Source: RGIG6374 sp045600965 (lineage in GTDB: Bacteria > Bacteroidota > Bacteroidia > Bacteroidales > UBA932). From it: DNA of 46,515 nucleotides. Every line of letters starts with the position of its first letter. The first letter of the stretch is position 1. Location: contig JAZRYW010000009.1 in assembly GCA_045600965.1 (NCBI GenBank), positions 1 to 46,515 on the forward strand. The letters are read 5' to 3'. Of this stretch, positions 25,201 through 33,503 are shown one piece after another. The notes under the pieces are model-generated. The model saw only the letters and a list, made by a program, of their open reading frames with translations, was not told the DNA's origin and ran no database searches. Position numbers and translations under genes: made by a program.

Positions 25201-25311
25201 CACTCTGGGTTCACCGTCAGGCAGGTGTTCCCAGAGCGGAAGATACGGATTCTGTCCGAAAACGCTCAGGGAGAGCAATATGGAAGACAGAAACAGAAAT
25301 GTTCTTTTCAT
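22222..25311 (-). CDS. GH43-CBM-GH8 fusion enzyme
   Basis: Residues about 20-390 of this 1029-residue secreted protein form a GH43 propeller (PRVFEDPDN, MYAPDLVEV, GFDPSVYVE, FFEASSIRK). A CBM6-like domain (about 420-560) and an Ig-like linker follow. The C-terminal GH8 (alpha/alpha)6 barrel (about 630-1029) has acid Glu699 (RSEGMAYGM), Asp757 (PASDGE) and base Asp899 (KNDSWRV), at spacings like those of reducing-end xylose-releasing exo-oligoxylanases and GH8 xylanases. It could remove side-chain arabinose or xylose and shorten xylo-oligosaccharides in one protein. The start at 25311 (MKRTFLFL) overlaps the upstream stop by 1 nt (TAATG). No other xylanase-type enzyme is seen in the window. 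Confidence 0.88.
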   Translation of the reverse strand: MKRTFLFLSSILLSLSVFGQNPYLPLWEHLPDGEPRVFEDPDNAGHYRVYIIGSHDVRFGSYCGPDIRAWSAPVEDLSAWRDEGPIFTYQVDGKWDVMYAPDLVEVPQKDGSKVYYLYPHSRGDGREAMVCRGTRPDGPFTPLNLTEDGRGTLPGSAFGFDPSVYVETITDPSDPDYATGYRAYGYWGFQRSSAAQIDQTTMWSVRPGTETIPYFIPASASYGNLHEVPEGSKFAIYEGEDLGDFNFFEASSIRKVGNKFVWVFSGHSGPDYGLSSSNSTLRYAYSDSPMGPWKSGGVLVDSRAIVLGEGGESLYEGYSGHNTHGSLQKVGDQWYVFYHRAPRGFGFARQPMVAPVTIVYDEKPVAEGGELAIYGYDPYTRDHILTVKDNNGHQYKGAEVTSEGFSIKGLDPYRYYSAGIACFLTDKSLQADSWDVWENAMDIEGVKSGDVIGYKYFNFDKLKKSQLKLFLTPVTSDGFKVKVLLDSPWSDGKCIGEVNVEAGSARDVYCVELGSDVDRLKRKHAIYLVAEGNGDSPLFNLQGLGFCRKGEKVEKPFVPTVDIKVNGISVNIPQIPIRSTEENGYVSQDFYRIDVRATDRALITATATSPDVDINIDGNVVKCTWNGKTKTFIIDFWKEITPGQSRNLFAELGYPQSEIDARLKSIFDEVFRGPDKVFFEVGDDMGYVSDVKNNDVRSEGMAYGMMAAVQMDQKDIFDRIWRWAKKYMQYQEGPLKGYFAWNLKTDGTISGRGPASDGELYFVTALIFASNLWGDDTGIDYLAEARNILDCSWAKDGSDGVFPLINKDNGLITFTPERFGARYTDPSYHVPAFYEAWARWADDGRADFYRKCAKATRDYLHKSVNPETGLTPDTNLYDGSPMSFSRPGARRLKPAFKNDSWRVPLNVAMDFVWTDSDREWETSYADAIQNFFWQKGIDSYLDQYSTDGSDVEYQENAPAPVLRHSLGLVSTLAAVSTASQSDISKEFVKRLWDSRNVPYEDGFFDAYYDGMLRLLSFMLLSGQYRVIGR

Positions 25312-26756
25312 TACTTGATGGGCTTGAACGACCACTTGCAGTTGTCATTGTTGAAATCGAACTTTGCAAGTGTCGGAGTGGAATCAGCAATCGATACAAG
25401 GACGAGTTGGTCATCGGTGCCGGGCACTTCCTTGGGCATAATCCTGTAAGTGCCGTCGGTGAGCTGGTCAATGCGCCAGAGCTGTTCGGGAGCGCCGGTG
25501 AATTCGGGAACGGATACGACTTCCCTGTCAGAGGTTGCCGCAAGGGCGCGGTTCGTACCGTCGATGGTGATCTTGAACCAGGGACCTCCGAGATAACCGC
25601 CGGCTTCGGGAACAGCCGTGATGTTCCATCTCTGGTGAGGACGGTTCATATAGTCGCATATGCGGATGTTGATGTCTCCTTCAGGCCAGAGTCCTATCAC
25701 GTCGGAGAGTTTCTGGTCTTCGATGGATACGGCGGGTTCGTCATTGCGAGCGAACCAGCCGCCGCGCATACCTGCATCGAGGCGTACGAAATCCACTTCG
25801 AGTTCAAGAGCGTATCCGCGTCTTTCAGATATCAGGGCATAGGTGCCTTCTTCGAAGAGCTGACCTGCGACAGGCCAGTCGTTGACCCAGAGAAGAGGAC
25901 GGATTGCGAGGGTGCTGCGTCCGCTGAGATCCATATCGGCTTCCCAGTGGAATGAGGTCTTTTCAACGCCTTCGGCGAGGATCATTCTTCCGAAGTGGCC
26001 TGCGCCGACCTTGCGGCCTTCATTGTAAGCCACCATCTTGCCGCCGCCCTGGAGCATATCGCGGCCCATATTGTCGAGGAACGGACCGTTTACGTTGCGT
26101 GAACGGCCACATACGATGTTGTATGTGGAGTTTACGCCGTCGCAGCAGGTACCGTGAGTACCGAGCAGATAATACCATCCGTTGTGATAGATCATATCCG
26201 AGGCCTCGCAGTCGATGGCGACGTCGATATCTTCAGCGCCTGCCTTGCGCGCTCCGGTGACAGGGTCGAGTTCGACCTGTCTGATGAAGCCGAAATAGGT
26301 TCCGAAAGTGCAGAAAAGACGGCCTGTTTCAGGATCCAGGAAGAGTCCGATATCAATGGCGTCGCAGTCTTCGTCAACAGTTGATTCAGCGACAACTACA
26401 GGCTCGGTGTATGCGAAATCGGGAGAGTTGGGATCGAGGGTCTTGTTCCACATCGTGAGAACGTTGCCTGCGTGTCCGCCACCGAGGCCACCGCCTGTGG
26501 AGCTGAAGCCGACAAGGTAGCGGTCACCTATCTTGATTGCGTCGGGAGCCGCTCCTCTGTGAGGTCTGATGGCTCCTGTGTGCCAGTTCCAGCCGTCTTC
26601 GGACATAATGCCGTTTTCACCGGTTCCGAAGGTGTAGTACTTCCCGTCACATTCCATAATTGTGGAAGGGTCGTGGATATAGGGAGCTCCAACCTGTGCG
26701 AAGCAGTAGGAGGAAATCAGCGCAAGTGCGCTTGCGAGCAATATTCTGTATTTCAT
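25311..26756 (-). CDS. GH43 arabinanase/arabinofuranosidase-like with ricin-type CBM13
   Basis: The 481-residue secreted protein has a GH43 propeller (21-310) with Asp29 (IHDPST), Asp135 (DAIDIGLF) and Glu184 (DCEASDMIY) as the base, pKa modulator and acid. The pattern is that of endo-1,5-arabinanase-related GH43 proteins, here with an insertion of about 50 residues. The C-terminal part (about 345-481), with QRWNI, EQLWRI and KWSF, looks like a ricin-B/CBM13 trefoil that binds carbohydrate. The exact linkage cleaved is not certain; arabinoxylan or arabinan side chains are the likely targets. The gene begins 3 nt after the stop of the jelly-roll protein gene. Confidence 0.83.
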   Translation of the reverse strand: MKYRILLASALALISSYCFAQVGAPYIHDPSTIMECDGKYYTFGTGENGIMSEDGWNWHTGAIRPHRGAAPDAIKIGDRYLVGFSSTGGGLGGGHAGNVLTMWNKTLDPNSPDFAYTEPVVVAESTVDEDCDAIDIGLFLDPETGRLFCTFGTYFGFIRQVELDPVTGARKAGAEDIDVAIDCEASDMIYHNGWYYLLGTHGTCCDGVNSTYNIVCGRSRNVNGPFLDNMGRDMLQGGGKMVAYNEGRKVGAGHFGRMILAEGVEKTSFHWEADMDLSGRSTLAIRPLLWVNDWPVAGQLFEEGTYALISERRGYALELEVDFVRLDAGMRGGWFARNDEPAVSIEDQKLSDVIGLWPEGDINIRICDYMNRPHQRWNITAVPEAGGYLGGPWFKITIDGTNRALAATSDREVVSVPEFTGAPEQLWRIDQLTDGTYRIMPKEVPGTDDQLVLVSIADSTPTLAKFDFNNDNCKWSFKPIK

Positions 26757-26759
26757 AAC

Positions 26760-27557
26760 TTACTTGGTGTATATTTTGATGTTCTTGACCGGATTGCCGG
26801 ACTCATCTACAAAACGCAGGCAGAAGTCGCTCATACCGGGGCCGTTTATCACGGCGCCCCAGATGACGTTCCTTCCCTTCTTGAGGGTCATACGGCGTGA
26901 CATTGCGTCATCCTTGACCATACGTCTGTCTGAAGACAGTATCAGGGCCTCCTGACCGTTCACCCACCACATCGAGCCTGAATTGGAACCGACCGAAAGG
27001 CGTACGTTTTCAATATCCTCATCGCATTCGACTACGGTTGCCATCCAGAAGAGAACACCATAGACATCTTTCTTGAGGCCTGAAGCGAAACGGAAAAGTT
27101 TCACGTTGTAGAGCTTGCTGTCAACTGCGTGCCACTGGAGCTTCCTTGTCTCGAACTTCTGCTGAGGGGGCTGGGGAGTCTGACCGGGCATCAGGAACAT
27201 AGGAGCCTGAGGAGTCACGTCCACAACAATTTTCTCCTTCTGTCCATCCTTGGGAAGGACATCGCTCAGCTGACCTTTGAAGTACTGCTGTGAAAATGCT
27301 TCACGAAGATAACTGTCAACGAAAACGGTGTTCGAACGGTTGGGCTTTGCGATAGGTTCCAGGATGACCCAACGGCGGATGAAGCCGTCTTCATCGGTGA
27401 GAGCCGCGCCTTCGGTGGCGGGAGTGAAATACTCCTCGAACTTCGGAGAAGTGGGAGTCTGGCCGGGAATGATTTCCGGCTGGCGTGCTCCACCCATCTG
27501 GCCGAATGCCAGCACGGGAAGAACCAACGCCATTGAGAGGATTGTCAGTCTTTTCAT
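26760..27557 (-). CDS. Secreted stand-alone jelly-roll protein, function unknown
   Basis: The protein has 265 residues with a signal peptide ending AFGQ. The N-terminal half contains a proline-rich stretch (APMFLMPGQTPQPPQQ). The C-terminal part (about 150-255) has the pattern VRLSVGSNSGSMWWVNGQE...LKKGRNVIWGAV. This resembles a galactose-binding-like beta-sandwich usually attached to larger carbohydrate enzymes. I see no catalytic residues. It may be a periplasmic or surface sugar-binding accessory. It abuts the GH43-CE1 gene with no spacer and lies 3 nt before the next GH43, so it is clearly part of the operon. Confidence 0.75.
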   Translation of the reverse strand: MKRLTILSMALVLPVLAFGQMGGARQPEIIPGQTPTSPKFEEYFTPATEGAALTDEDGFIRRWVILEPIAKPNRSNTVFVDSYLREAFSQQYFKGQLSDVLPKDGQKEKIVVDVTPQAPMFLMPGQTPQPPQQKFETRKLQWHAVDSKLYNVKLFRFASGLKKDVYGVLFWMATVVECDEDIENVRLSVGSNSGSMWWVNGQEALILSSDRRMVKDDAMSRRMTLKKGRNVIWGAVINGPGMSDFCLRFVDESGNPVKNIKIYTK

Positions 27558-30038
27558 TTATTTGAATAATAATTGGATGAATTGATTCAAGCTTCTGCGC
27601 CAGGTGAGCCATTCGTGGGCTGTGCCTTCGGATACATACCTTGTGTAGTTGATGCCGGCGTCGCTGAGCATCTTGTCGAGAGCCATTCCGCCGAGGCCTT
27701 CTTCAGTGCCGTTCGACATAAACAGCACGGGAACGTCCTTGTTGAATTTTTCAGCATTGAGGAAGATTCCGTTGTAAAGGGTGTCGAGAGGCATTCCGGG
27801 GAATATGAAGATGGCACCGCTGAAAGCGCCTATCGCGCTGAAGAGCTCGGTGTGTGAAAGACCTATGTCGAATGCCTGGTGTCCGCCCCAGGAGAGGCCG
27901 GAGATTGCCCTGTGCTTGCGGTCCCTGTATACCCTGAAGTTGTCTTCCACAAACGGAATTATGTCGTTGAGAACCACATTCTGGAAAGAGGCGCCAAAAT
28001 CAGCCTGGCTTTCGCCGGGAATGGTCCCGATGCCGTAATCGCAGTCACCGTTGTCCATCACGACAATCATCGGGACAGCCTTGCCTGCGGCTATGTTGTT
28101 GTCCATTATGTTGGCCATCTTGCCCTGCTCGTGCCAGCCCTGCTCATTCTCGGCCATACCGTGCTGAAGAATGAAATAAGGATATTTCTTCTTTGACTGA
28201 TCATAGCCTGCGGGGGTGTATACGTAGCAGCGGCGAACCTTTCCTGAAGTTTCGGACCAGTACTGGCATTCACGCACCTGTCCGTGCGGTATGGCGGGAT
28301 CGAAAGTGTAATATGCGGCTTCCCGGGGAGTTTCGGGGATTTCGATGAGGCTGTAGTCTGAGCCGCAGCCGTAAACGGTATAGACGTTGGGGTCGTTCAC
28401 GCGTACTCCGTCAACGACAAGCCTGTAATAATGGGGACCTGCGACAAGGGGGTCGGTTGTGCCTTTCCAGTTTCCGTCTTCGTCACGGGTCATAGGATAT
28501 ACCTTGCTGCAGATATCCACTGCGACTTCATTTGCAGTGGGGGCGTTCAGGAAGAAGGTAGCCCTGCCCTGCTCGTCAACGCAAGGGTATACGGAGCCGG
28601 GAACACAGTTCTCAGCGGTCTTTCCCTCAGGGGGATTCACGGCGTGGAACTTGCCGAAGGAAACTTTGTCAAGGTCTATGCTTCCGCTGACCTGATTGAA
28701 TTTCAAGCAATTGATGCCCTGGATGTCGAAGCCCACCGGAAGTTCATACTGCTTCCACACGTTACCTGCCTCTATGCTGACTTCGCCGACTTCATTCTTG
28801 CAGATGGAGACCTTGAGCACACCGCCGTTTTCGGAGCGGGCCTTCAGAGTCATAACTGCGGGGCTGAAGCAGCCGAAATCAACTTCCTTGTAGGATGACC
28901 AGCCGCCTTCACCGTAGCGTATATACCAGCCCTCGAACCTGTTGTCGGGGTTGACGAAATCAAGGGTGACGTTCTCGCCCTTGCTGTAGCGGTCAACCTC
29001 CACGGGACGGTCGGCCTTGCTCAGACCGACACCGCGATGGGTGGGAGTGATGGGCTTTATTGTGCCGTCCTCATTGAAATAAAGCTTCTCGATGCAAGCC
29101 GAACGGTTCTTGTCAAAATCGGGGGAATAGTCGTTGTGATGGTAGAAGAAATACCACTGCCCCTTGAAGAACACTATGGAATGATGGTTTGTCCAGCAGT
29201 CGGGATGTTCCGCCATAATTACACCCTTGTATTCGTAGGGTCCGAGCGGATTGTCGCTCATCGCGTACACGATGGATTCGTGGCCGTTGTTGACCCGGTC
29301 GAACTGGAAAGGATAGGTAAGGTAGTACTTGCCCTCACGTTCGAAGGCGAAGGGCCCTTCCATTGTGCCGGCCTTGGGCAGGGGCGCCGATACGTCGACA
29401 CCGGCGACCTTCATCTCAAGGGGCATACCTGCGGGCATACCGGGACGGGGTTCCATCCTGATGGTCTGTATCTGTCCATCTTCGAGTTCAAGCATATTGT
29501 CCTTCAGCTTTGCAGCCCTGATTCCCATTCCGGACCAGAAGAGGTAACTGTCGCCGTTGCTGCACTGCAGAACGCAGGGGTCGATTCCGGAAACTCCCTC
29601 AACGGGATTTTCCTGAGGCACGAAGGGGCCTGTGGGAGAGTCTGAAACTGCGACTCCGACGTTGAAGCCTCCCCTTCCCTGCTTTGCACCGTCAGGAAAA
29701 TAGAAGTAATACTTGCCGTCCTTGCATACGCAGTCGGGAGCCCACATCGAGTAGCCTTCGGGATTGCCCCAGGGTACGTCCTCCTGTCTGAGGATCACTC
29801 CGTGGTCACGCCAGTCGGTGAGATTGTCGGAAGAGAATACGTGATAGTCAGCCATACAGAACCACTCCATACCGCGGGGATTCTTCTCGGAACGGATGTC
29901 GTGGGAGGGATAGAGATAAATCCTTCCGTCGAACACCCTTGCCGTGGGATCTGCAGCAAACTGGTTCCTGATGATGGGGTTCTGCGCAAAGGCGCAGACG
30001 CTCAACAGCAGAGCGGGTAGAATCAATGATTTTTTCAT
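27558..30038 (-). CDS. GH43-CBM6-CBM48-CE1 bifunctional glycosidase/esterase
   Basis: The 826-residue secreted protein has a GH43 propeller (about 20-345: NQFAADPTARVFDG, GIDPCVL, GTMEGPFAFEREGKYY). A CBM6-like domain (about 370-475), a CBM48-like domain (about 485-570) and a CE1 esterase (about 575-826) follow. The esterase has Ser716 (GLSWGG) and His808 (TAHEW). Removing arabinose and the ferulate esterified to it within one protein would suit feruloylated arabinoxylan. The start at 30038 (MKKSLILP, signal peptide ending AFAQ) was preferred over a 20-residue extension. It begins 5 nt after the CE6-CE1 stop. The order of action is not known. Confidence 0.88.
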   Translation of the reverse strand: MKKSLILPALLLSVCAFAQNPIIRNQFAADPTARVFDGRIYLYPSHDIRSEKNPRGMEWFCMADYHVFSSDNLTDWRDHGVILRQEDVPWGNPEGYSMWAPDCVCKDGKYYFYFPDGAKQGRGGFNVGVAVSDSPTGPFVPQENPVEGVSGIDPCVLQCSNGDSYLFWSGMGIRAAKLKDNMLELEDGQIQTIRMEPRPGMPAGMPLEMKVAGVDVSAPLPKAGTMEGPFAFEREGKYYLTYPFQFDRVNNGHESIVYAMSDNPLGPYEYKGVIMAEHPDCWTNHHSIVFFKGQWYFFYHHNDYSPDFDKNRSACIEKLYFNEDGTIKPITPTHRGVGLSKADRPVEVDRYSKGENVTLDFVNPDNRFEGWYIRYGEGGWSSYKEVDFGCFSPAVMTLKARSENGGVLKVSICKNEVGEVSIEAGNVWKQYELPVGFDIQGINCLKFNQVSGSIDLDKVSFGKFHAVNPPEGKTAENCVPGSVYPCVDEQGRATFFLNAPTANEVAVDICSKVYPMTRDEDGNWKGTTDPLVAGPHYYRLVVDGVRVNDPNVYTVYGCGSDYSLIEIPETPREAAYYTFDPAIPHGQVRECQYWSETSGKVRRCYVYTPAGYDQSKKKYPYFILQHGMAENEQGWHEQGKMANIMDNNIAAGKAVPMIVVMDNGDCDYGIGTIPGESQADFGASFQNVVLNDIIPFVEDNFRVYRDRKHRAISGLSWGGHQAFDIGLSHTELFSAIGAFSGAIFIFPGMPLDTLYNGIFLNAEKFNKDVPVLFMSNGTEEGLGGMALDKMLSDAGINYTRYVSEGTAHEWLTWRRSLNQFIQLLFK

Positions 30039-30043
30039 ATTGT

Positions 30044-31990
30044 TTATTTGAAAAGTTTCTGAAGTGTCTCGGCAAGATAGTGTCTTGCGTTCATCCATGT
30101 ATGTCCGCCTTCTGTGAAAATCTTCTCGTAGGACACACCCTTGTTGTCGAGATATTCCTGATTTTCAAGAACTGACTGGTAGAGGAAGTCGGATGTGCCG
30201 ACGCCGTACCAGTAGAGTTTGAATGAATTGAGAGTATCCACAACATCCTCGGGGAAGCACTTGTCCATCATTTCGGGAGTCAGGTATGCGCTGTATGAGC
30301 AGAGATATCCAAACTTGTCAGGATTGGAGATTGCGCTGTAGAGGGCCTGTCCGCCACCGCGCGAGAAGCCGGCTATGGCCCTGTGGCCGCTGTCGTTGAG
30401 GGTACGGAATTCCTTCTCGATAAAAGGCATTATGGTTGTCGTAAGTTCCTTGTCGAACTCATCGTACATTGCGGCGGCCGCAAGGCTCGAAGGCATTGGG
30501 GTGCCGTTCATCATATTGCCGTAAGGCATCACGACTATCATCTTCTCGGCCTTTCCCTGAGCGATGAGGTTATCAAGTATTGTATTTGCGCGGCCCACCT
30601 TGAACCAGGTCTCCTCCGTATCGGTTGTACCGCTTATCAGATAGAACACGGGATAGCTTTCGCCGCTGCGGTCATATCCGGCAGGAGTATAGACAATGAG
30701 GGGTCTCCACATTTTCAGCACGTCAGACCATACGGTGCAGTACTGCATACGGCCGTGGGGAACGTCATTGACAGTGTAGAGCATATTCCTGTCAGGCACT
30801 TCCACGAGGCTTGCCTTGAAGTTTTCGTTGGGGAAGACTTCGGTGTTGAGAGGATCGCTGATGGAAACGCCGTCGACAATGAAGTTGTAGGGATATATGT
30901 CGGCCTTCTGAGGCTGGAGGGTTATGCTCCATATCCCCTTGCTGTTGCGTACCATAGGCTGGTTGCCTTCGGTGAACTGCGAGCTGAAGAGAACCTGCCT
31001 GGCTTCGGGGGCGTTCAGATTGAATGTCACGTAAGGCGCAGGCCTGGGCATATCCTTGAAACGTTCGGCGAAACCGGGCATACCGCTGAAGTCAGGCATC
31101 CTGTGGATGACAGGAGACTGCAGGCTGTTGTCATTGTAGAGCGCCTGTTCCTCCTTTGCGGGAACGTTCATAATCTTGAGCATTTCCCTGGCGTAGCGGC
31201 GGCCGAATTCACGGTAGCCGGCGGCGGTGAAGTGCAGACGGTCGAAATTCTCCGCCAGGCAGCTTGAGGAGATCACGTGTGCGGTTGGTATGACTTCGGG
31301 AAGCTTGTTGATCACGGGATTGTGAGCGGCGCAGGTGCCGCCGCGATCGGAGTTGACCACCTCACCCGCAAGCAGGGGGCAGTCCTCGGCATTGAGGTTA
31401 AGGTCTTTGAGAAGGTTGTCATAAATCTGCTTCACCATACCGAGCCAGGCATAATCTCCGGTGTTGGACTCTCCCTGATGGAAGAGTATGCCGCTGATGA
31501 CGCCGTCCTTCTGAGCCTTGCGGGCAAGTTTCACGAGATGTGCATAGGGGTCATTGCCGTAAGCCGCGAGCATAGGGACCATCCAGTCCGGCGCAGTCTT
31601 CTGATAGGCGGCGACGCTGTCCTGCATAAAGGCCTGTATCTTGCAACCGGCTACTGCTACCATTATGATACCTACCTTATGATCCTGGGGAAGGTTCTCT
31701 ACCATAGTGCGGCCGAAATAGTCCACAGGTGTCAGACCGGTGTTCTCACGGCAGAGCGGGGGCACAGCGGTATACCACTTCCCCACGTCTCTCTTGCGGC
31801 CCTTGTCCTTGACTGCGGCCATCATCTTGAATCTTGGATCGACGTTCTCGAGATCCTGTTGTTCTATCCTTGCATTGCCTTCCATATTAGACTGTCCTAT
31901 GCAGAGGAAGATATGGAAATTGGGGTCCTGAGCCAGGCCGGACTGTAATCCGAGAGCCATAATCAGTACAGTAAACAGTAATTTTTTCAT
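30044..31990 (-). CDS. CE6-CBM48-CE1 double esterase
   Basis: The N-terminal domain of this 648-residue secreted protein is an SGNH/CE6-type acetyl xylan esterase. Ser34 lies in GQSNMEG, block III is FHQGESN, and DRLHFTAAGY supplies the Asp-x-x-His pair. A CBM48-like domain (about 320-400) is followed by a CE1 domain (about 415-648) with Ser543 (GFSRGG), Asp at about 601 and His630 (GGHTW). The pair should remove acetyl and feruloyl groups. The CE1 half closely resembles the one encoded at 12731-14596, so the two are probably duplicates. The start at 31990 (MKKLLFTV, signal peptide ending GLAQ) was preferred over a 10-residue extension. Confidence 0.87.
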   Translation of the reverse strand: MKKLLFTVLIMALGLQSGLAQDPNFHIFLCIGQSNMEGNARIEQQDLENVDPRFKMMAAVKDKGRKRDVGKWYTAVPPLCRENTGLTPVDYFGRTMVENLPQDHKVGIIMVAVAGCKIQAFMQDSVAAYQKTAPDWMVPMLAAYGNDPYAHLVKLARKAQKDGVISGILFHQGESNTGDYAWLGMVKQIYDNLLKDLNLNAEDCPLLAGEVVNSDRGGTCAAHNPVINKLPEVIPTAHVISSSCLAENFDRLHFTAAGYREFGRRYAREMLKIMNVPAKEEQALYNDNSLQSPVIHRMPDFSGMPGFAERFKDMPRPAPYVTFNLNAPEARQVLFSSQFTEGNQPMVRNSKGIWSITLQPQKADIYPYNFIVDGVSISDPLNTEVFPNENFKASLVEVPDRNMLYTVNDVPHGRMQYCTVWSDVLKMWRPLIVYTPAGYDRSGESYPVFYLISGTTDTEETWFKVGRANTILDNLIAQGKAEKMIVVMPYGNMMNGTPMPSSLAAAAMYDEFDKELTTTIMPFIEKEFRTLNDSGHRAIAGFSRGGGQALYSAISNPDKFGYLCSYSAYLTPEMMDKCFPEDVVDTLNSFKLYWYGVGTSDFLYQSVLENQEYLDNKGVSYEKIFTEGGHTWMNARHYLAETLQKLFK

Positions 31991-32032
31991 TATCGTGTAA
32001 ATTTTGATAAAATTAATCAATATTTGCTCAAA

Positions 32033-33496
32033 CTACAAGTTTTGCATCTCCTCCGAAGGTGAGTCGTACATTCTTTTTGTAGCCTTGACATCCATTCCGG
32101 TGCTCTCTTTCGCAAGATCCGGGATATTGAAAGACTTGAGGTTGTATTCGTAGAAACGGGGTGATTTCTGAGGCAGGACAAAAGGTTTGGAAGGATTGCC
32201 GTCCTTGTCGATATGGCAGAAATACGGTTTGCCATACTGCCCGTCACCGCGTTTGCTGGCGAAGACGAACCAACGGCTGCTGGACGACCAACTGTGATAT
32301 GTATCTGACTTATCGCCTTTTACAATTTCAAGCGTATTCACTTCACCTGTTTCAAGGTCTATCATGTTGAGGGCGCATTCGCTGTGGTTGATCGGGAAAG
32401 TGCCGTAGGCCGCATTGGTGAACAGCAACCATTTTCCGTCGGGGGATGCCTTCGGATGACAGGCGGAGGCATTGTGCAGATCAGCGTTCCAGATGGTGTC
32501 CACCCGCTCTGCTATGAAACCTGTTGCCGTGTCGAAGGCTGCCCTGACAAGGGAGTAACGCAGGGAGAATATATCCTCTGGAAGCTTCACGGTATCGGCT
32601 ACACAATAGAACACCGAGTTTCCGTCAGCGGAGAAGCAGGGAAATGTCTCCATCCTGTCGGCACGTGCGGTATGAGGGAGGTTTATCATCCTGTTGTTTT
32701 CAAAATCAGCAACCGTCAGATCGGATGCGGTGTCATACACCTCCATACGTTTGCCGGCCATCGAATGGAAACTCGGAATGACTATGTTTGTGGAGAACAC
32801 TCCGTATTTTCCAGAAGGATGTATCTCACCGTAAACAGTGCCGGAGAGCATTCCGTCGGCATTGAGATTGAACTTTCTCAGTTCACCGCCACGGTTCAGT
32901 ATGGCACCGCCCTTGCGGCCCCTTATGTAGAACATCGAAAGGTCGCCGCGCTGCTGGGAGTGTACGTGGCAGTTCATACAGGAGTTGCCGGTATGTTTCC
33001 AGTCGCAGATGGTATGCGACTCGAAGCCTTCGACGTTGCGTTCCATTATGGAAACTTCGTTCCACATCTGATAGGCCGGTTCAATCAGTCTGTAGGTCAG
33101 GTATGAATCGACCTGATCGGAGGTAACGTATATCTCCCAGCTGTCTTCGATGACTCCCCCATCTGTCCTGACCTTTGCCGTGACAGTGACTGTTTCTTCG
33201 GAAAGGTCAGAGATGAATTTTCTCCACTTGCGCACGGGCCATTTCACTTCAAGCCCCCTTTTTGTCACGCTGCGGCCTTGAGCGGAAAAGACAGTCACTG
33301 CAGACCTTGCGTCTTTGACGGCATAATGGAAATTGAGAGGCGCGATGTTGGAGGGTATGGTGACACCTTTATAATCAGGGTATATCACAGCCGGACCTTT
33401 GCTTCCGAGCATTGAATCAGTCTCGCCGGACGAGCAGCCGGAAAGAGCGGTCACCACCGCAGCAACTGTCGCGATCAGCAGAATAGTTCGTTTCAT
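32033..33496 (-). CDS. Beta-propeller (TolB/PD40-like) lipoprotein with a CxxCH motif
   Basis: The 487-residue lipoprotein has a lipobox LSGC (Cys21). An Ig-like N-terminal region (about 35-125) leads to a CMNCH motif at 173-177, a possible covalent haem c site, flanked by HTGNS and HVHSQQ. The rest has WD40/PD40-like repeats such as CFSADGNSVFYCVAD, HPKASPDGKWLLFTN and HSWSSSSRWFVFASKRG. Similar proteins occur beside DUF6057 genes in Bacteroidetes loci, as here (7-nt gap). No enzyme activity can be assigned. It may bind glycan or carry out a redox step at the membrane. Only one CxxCH is present, so haem attachment is a guess. Confidence 0.75.
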   Translation of the reverse strand: MKRTILLIATVAAVVTALSGCSSGETDSMLGSKGPAVIYPDYKGVTIPSNIAPLNFHYAVKDARSAVTVFSAQGRSVTKRGLEVKWPVRKWRKFISDLSEETVTVTAKVRTDGGVIEDSWEIYVTSDQVDSYLTYRLIEPAYQMWNEVSIMERNVEGFESHTICDWKHTGNSCMNCHVHSQQRGDLSMFYIRGRKGGAILNRGGELRKFNLNADGMLSGTVYGEIHPSGKYGVFSTNIVIPSFHSMAGKRMEVYDTASDLTVADFENNRMINLPHTARADRMETFPCFSADGNSVFYCVADTVKLPEDIFSLRYSLVRAAFDTATGFIAERVDTIWNADLHNASACHPKASPDGKWLLFTNAAYGTFPINHSECALNMIDLETGEVNTLEIVKGDKSDTYHSWSSSSRWFVFASKRGDGQYGKPYFCHIDKDGNPSKPFVLPQKSPRFYEYNLKSFNIPDLAKESTGMDVKATKRMYDSPSEEMQNL

Positions 33497-33503
33497 AGGC
33501 CTG

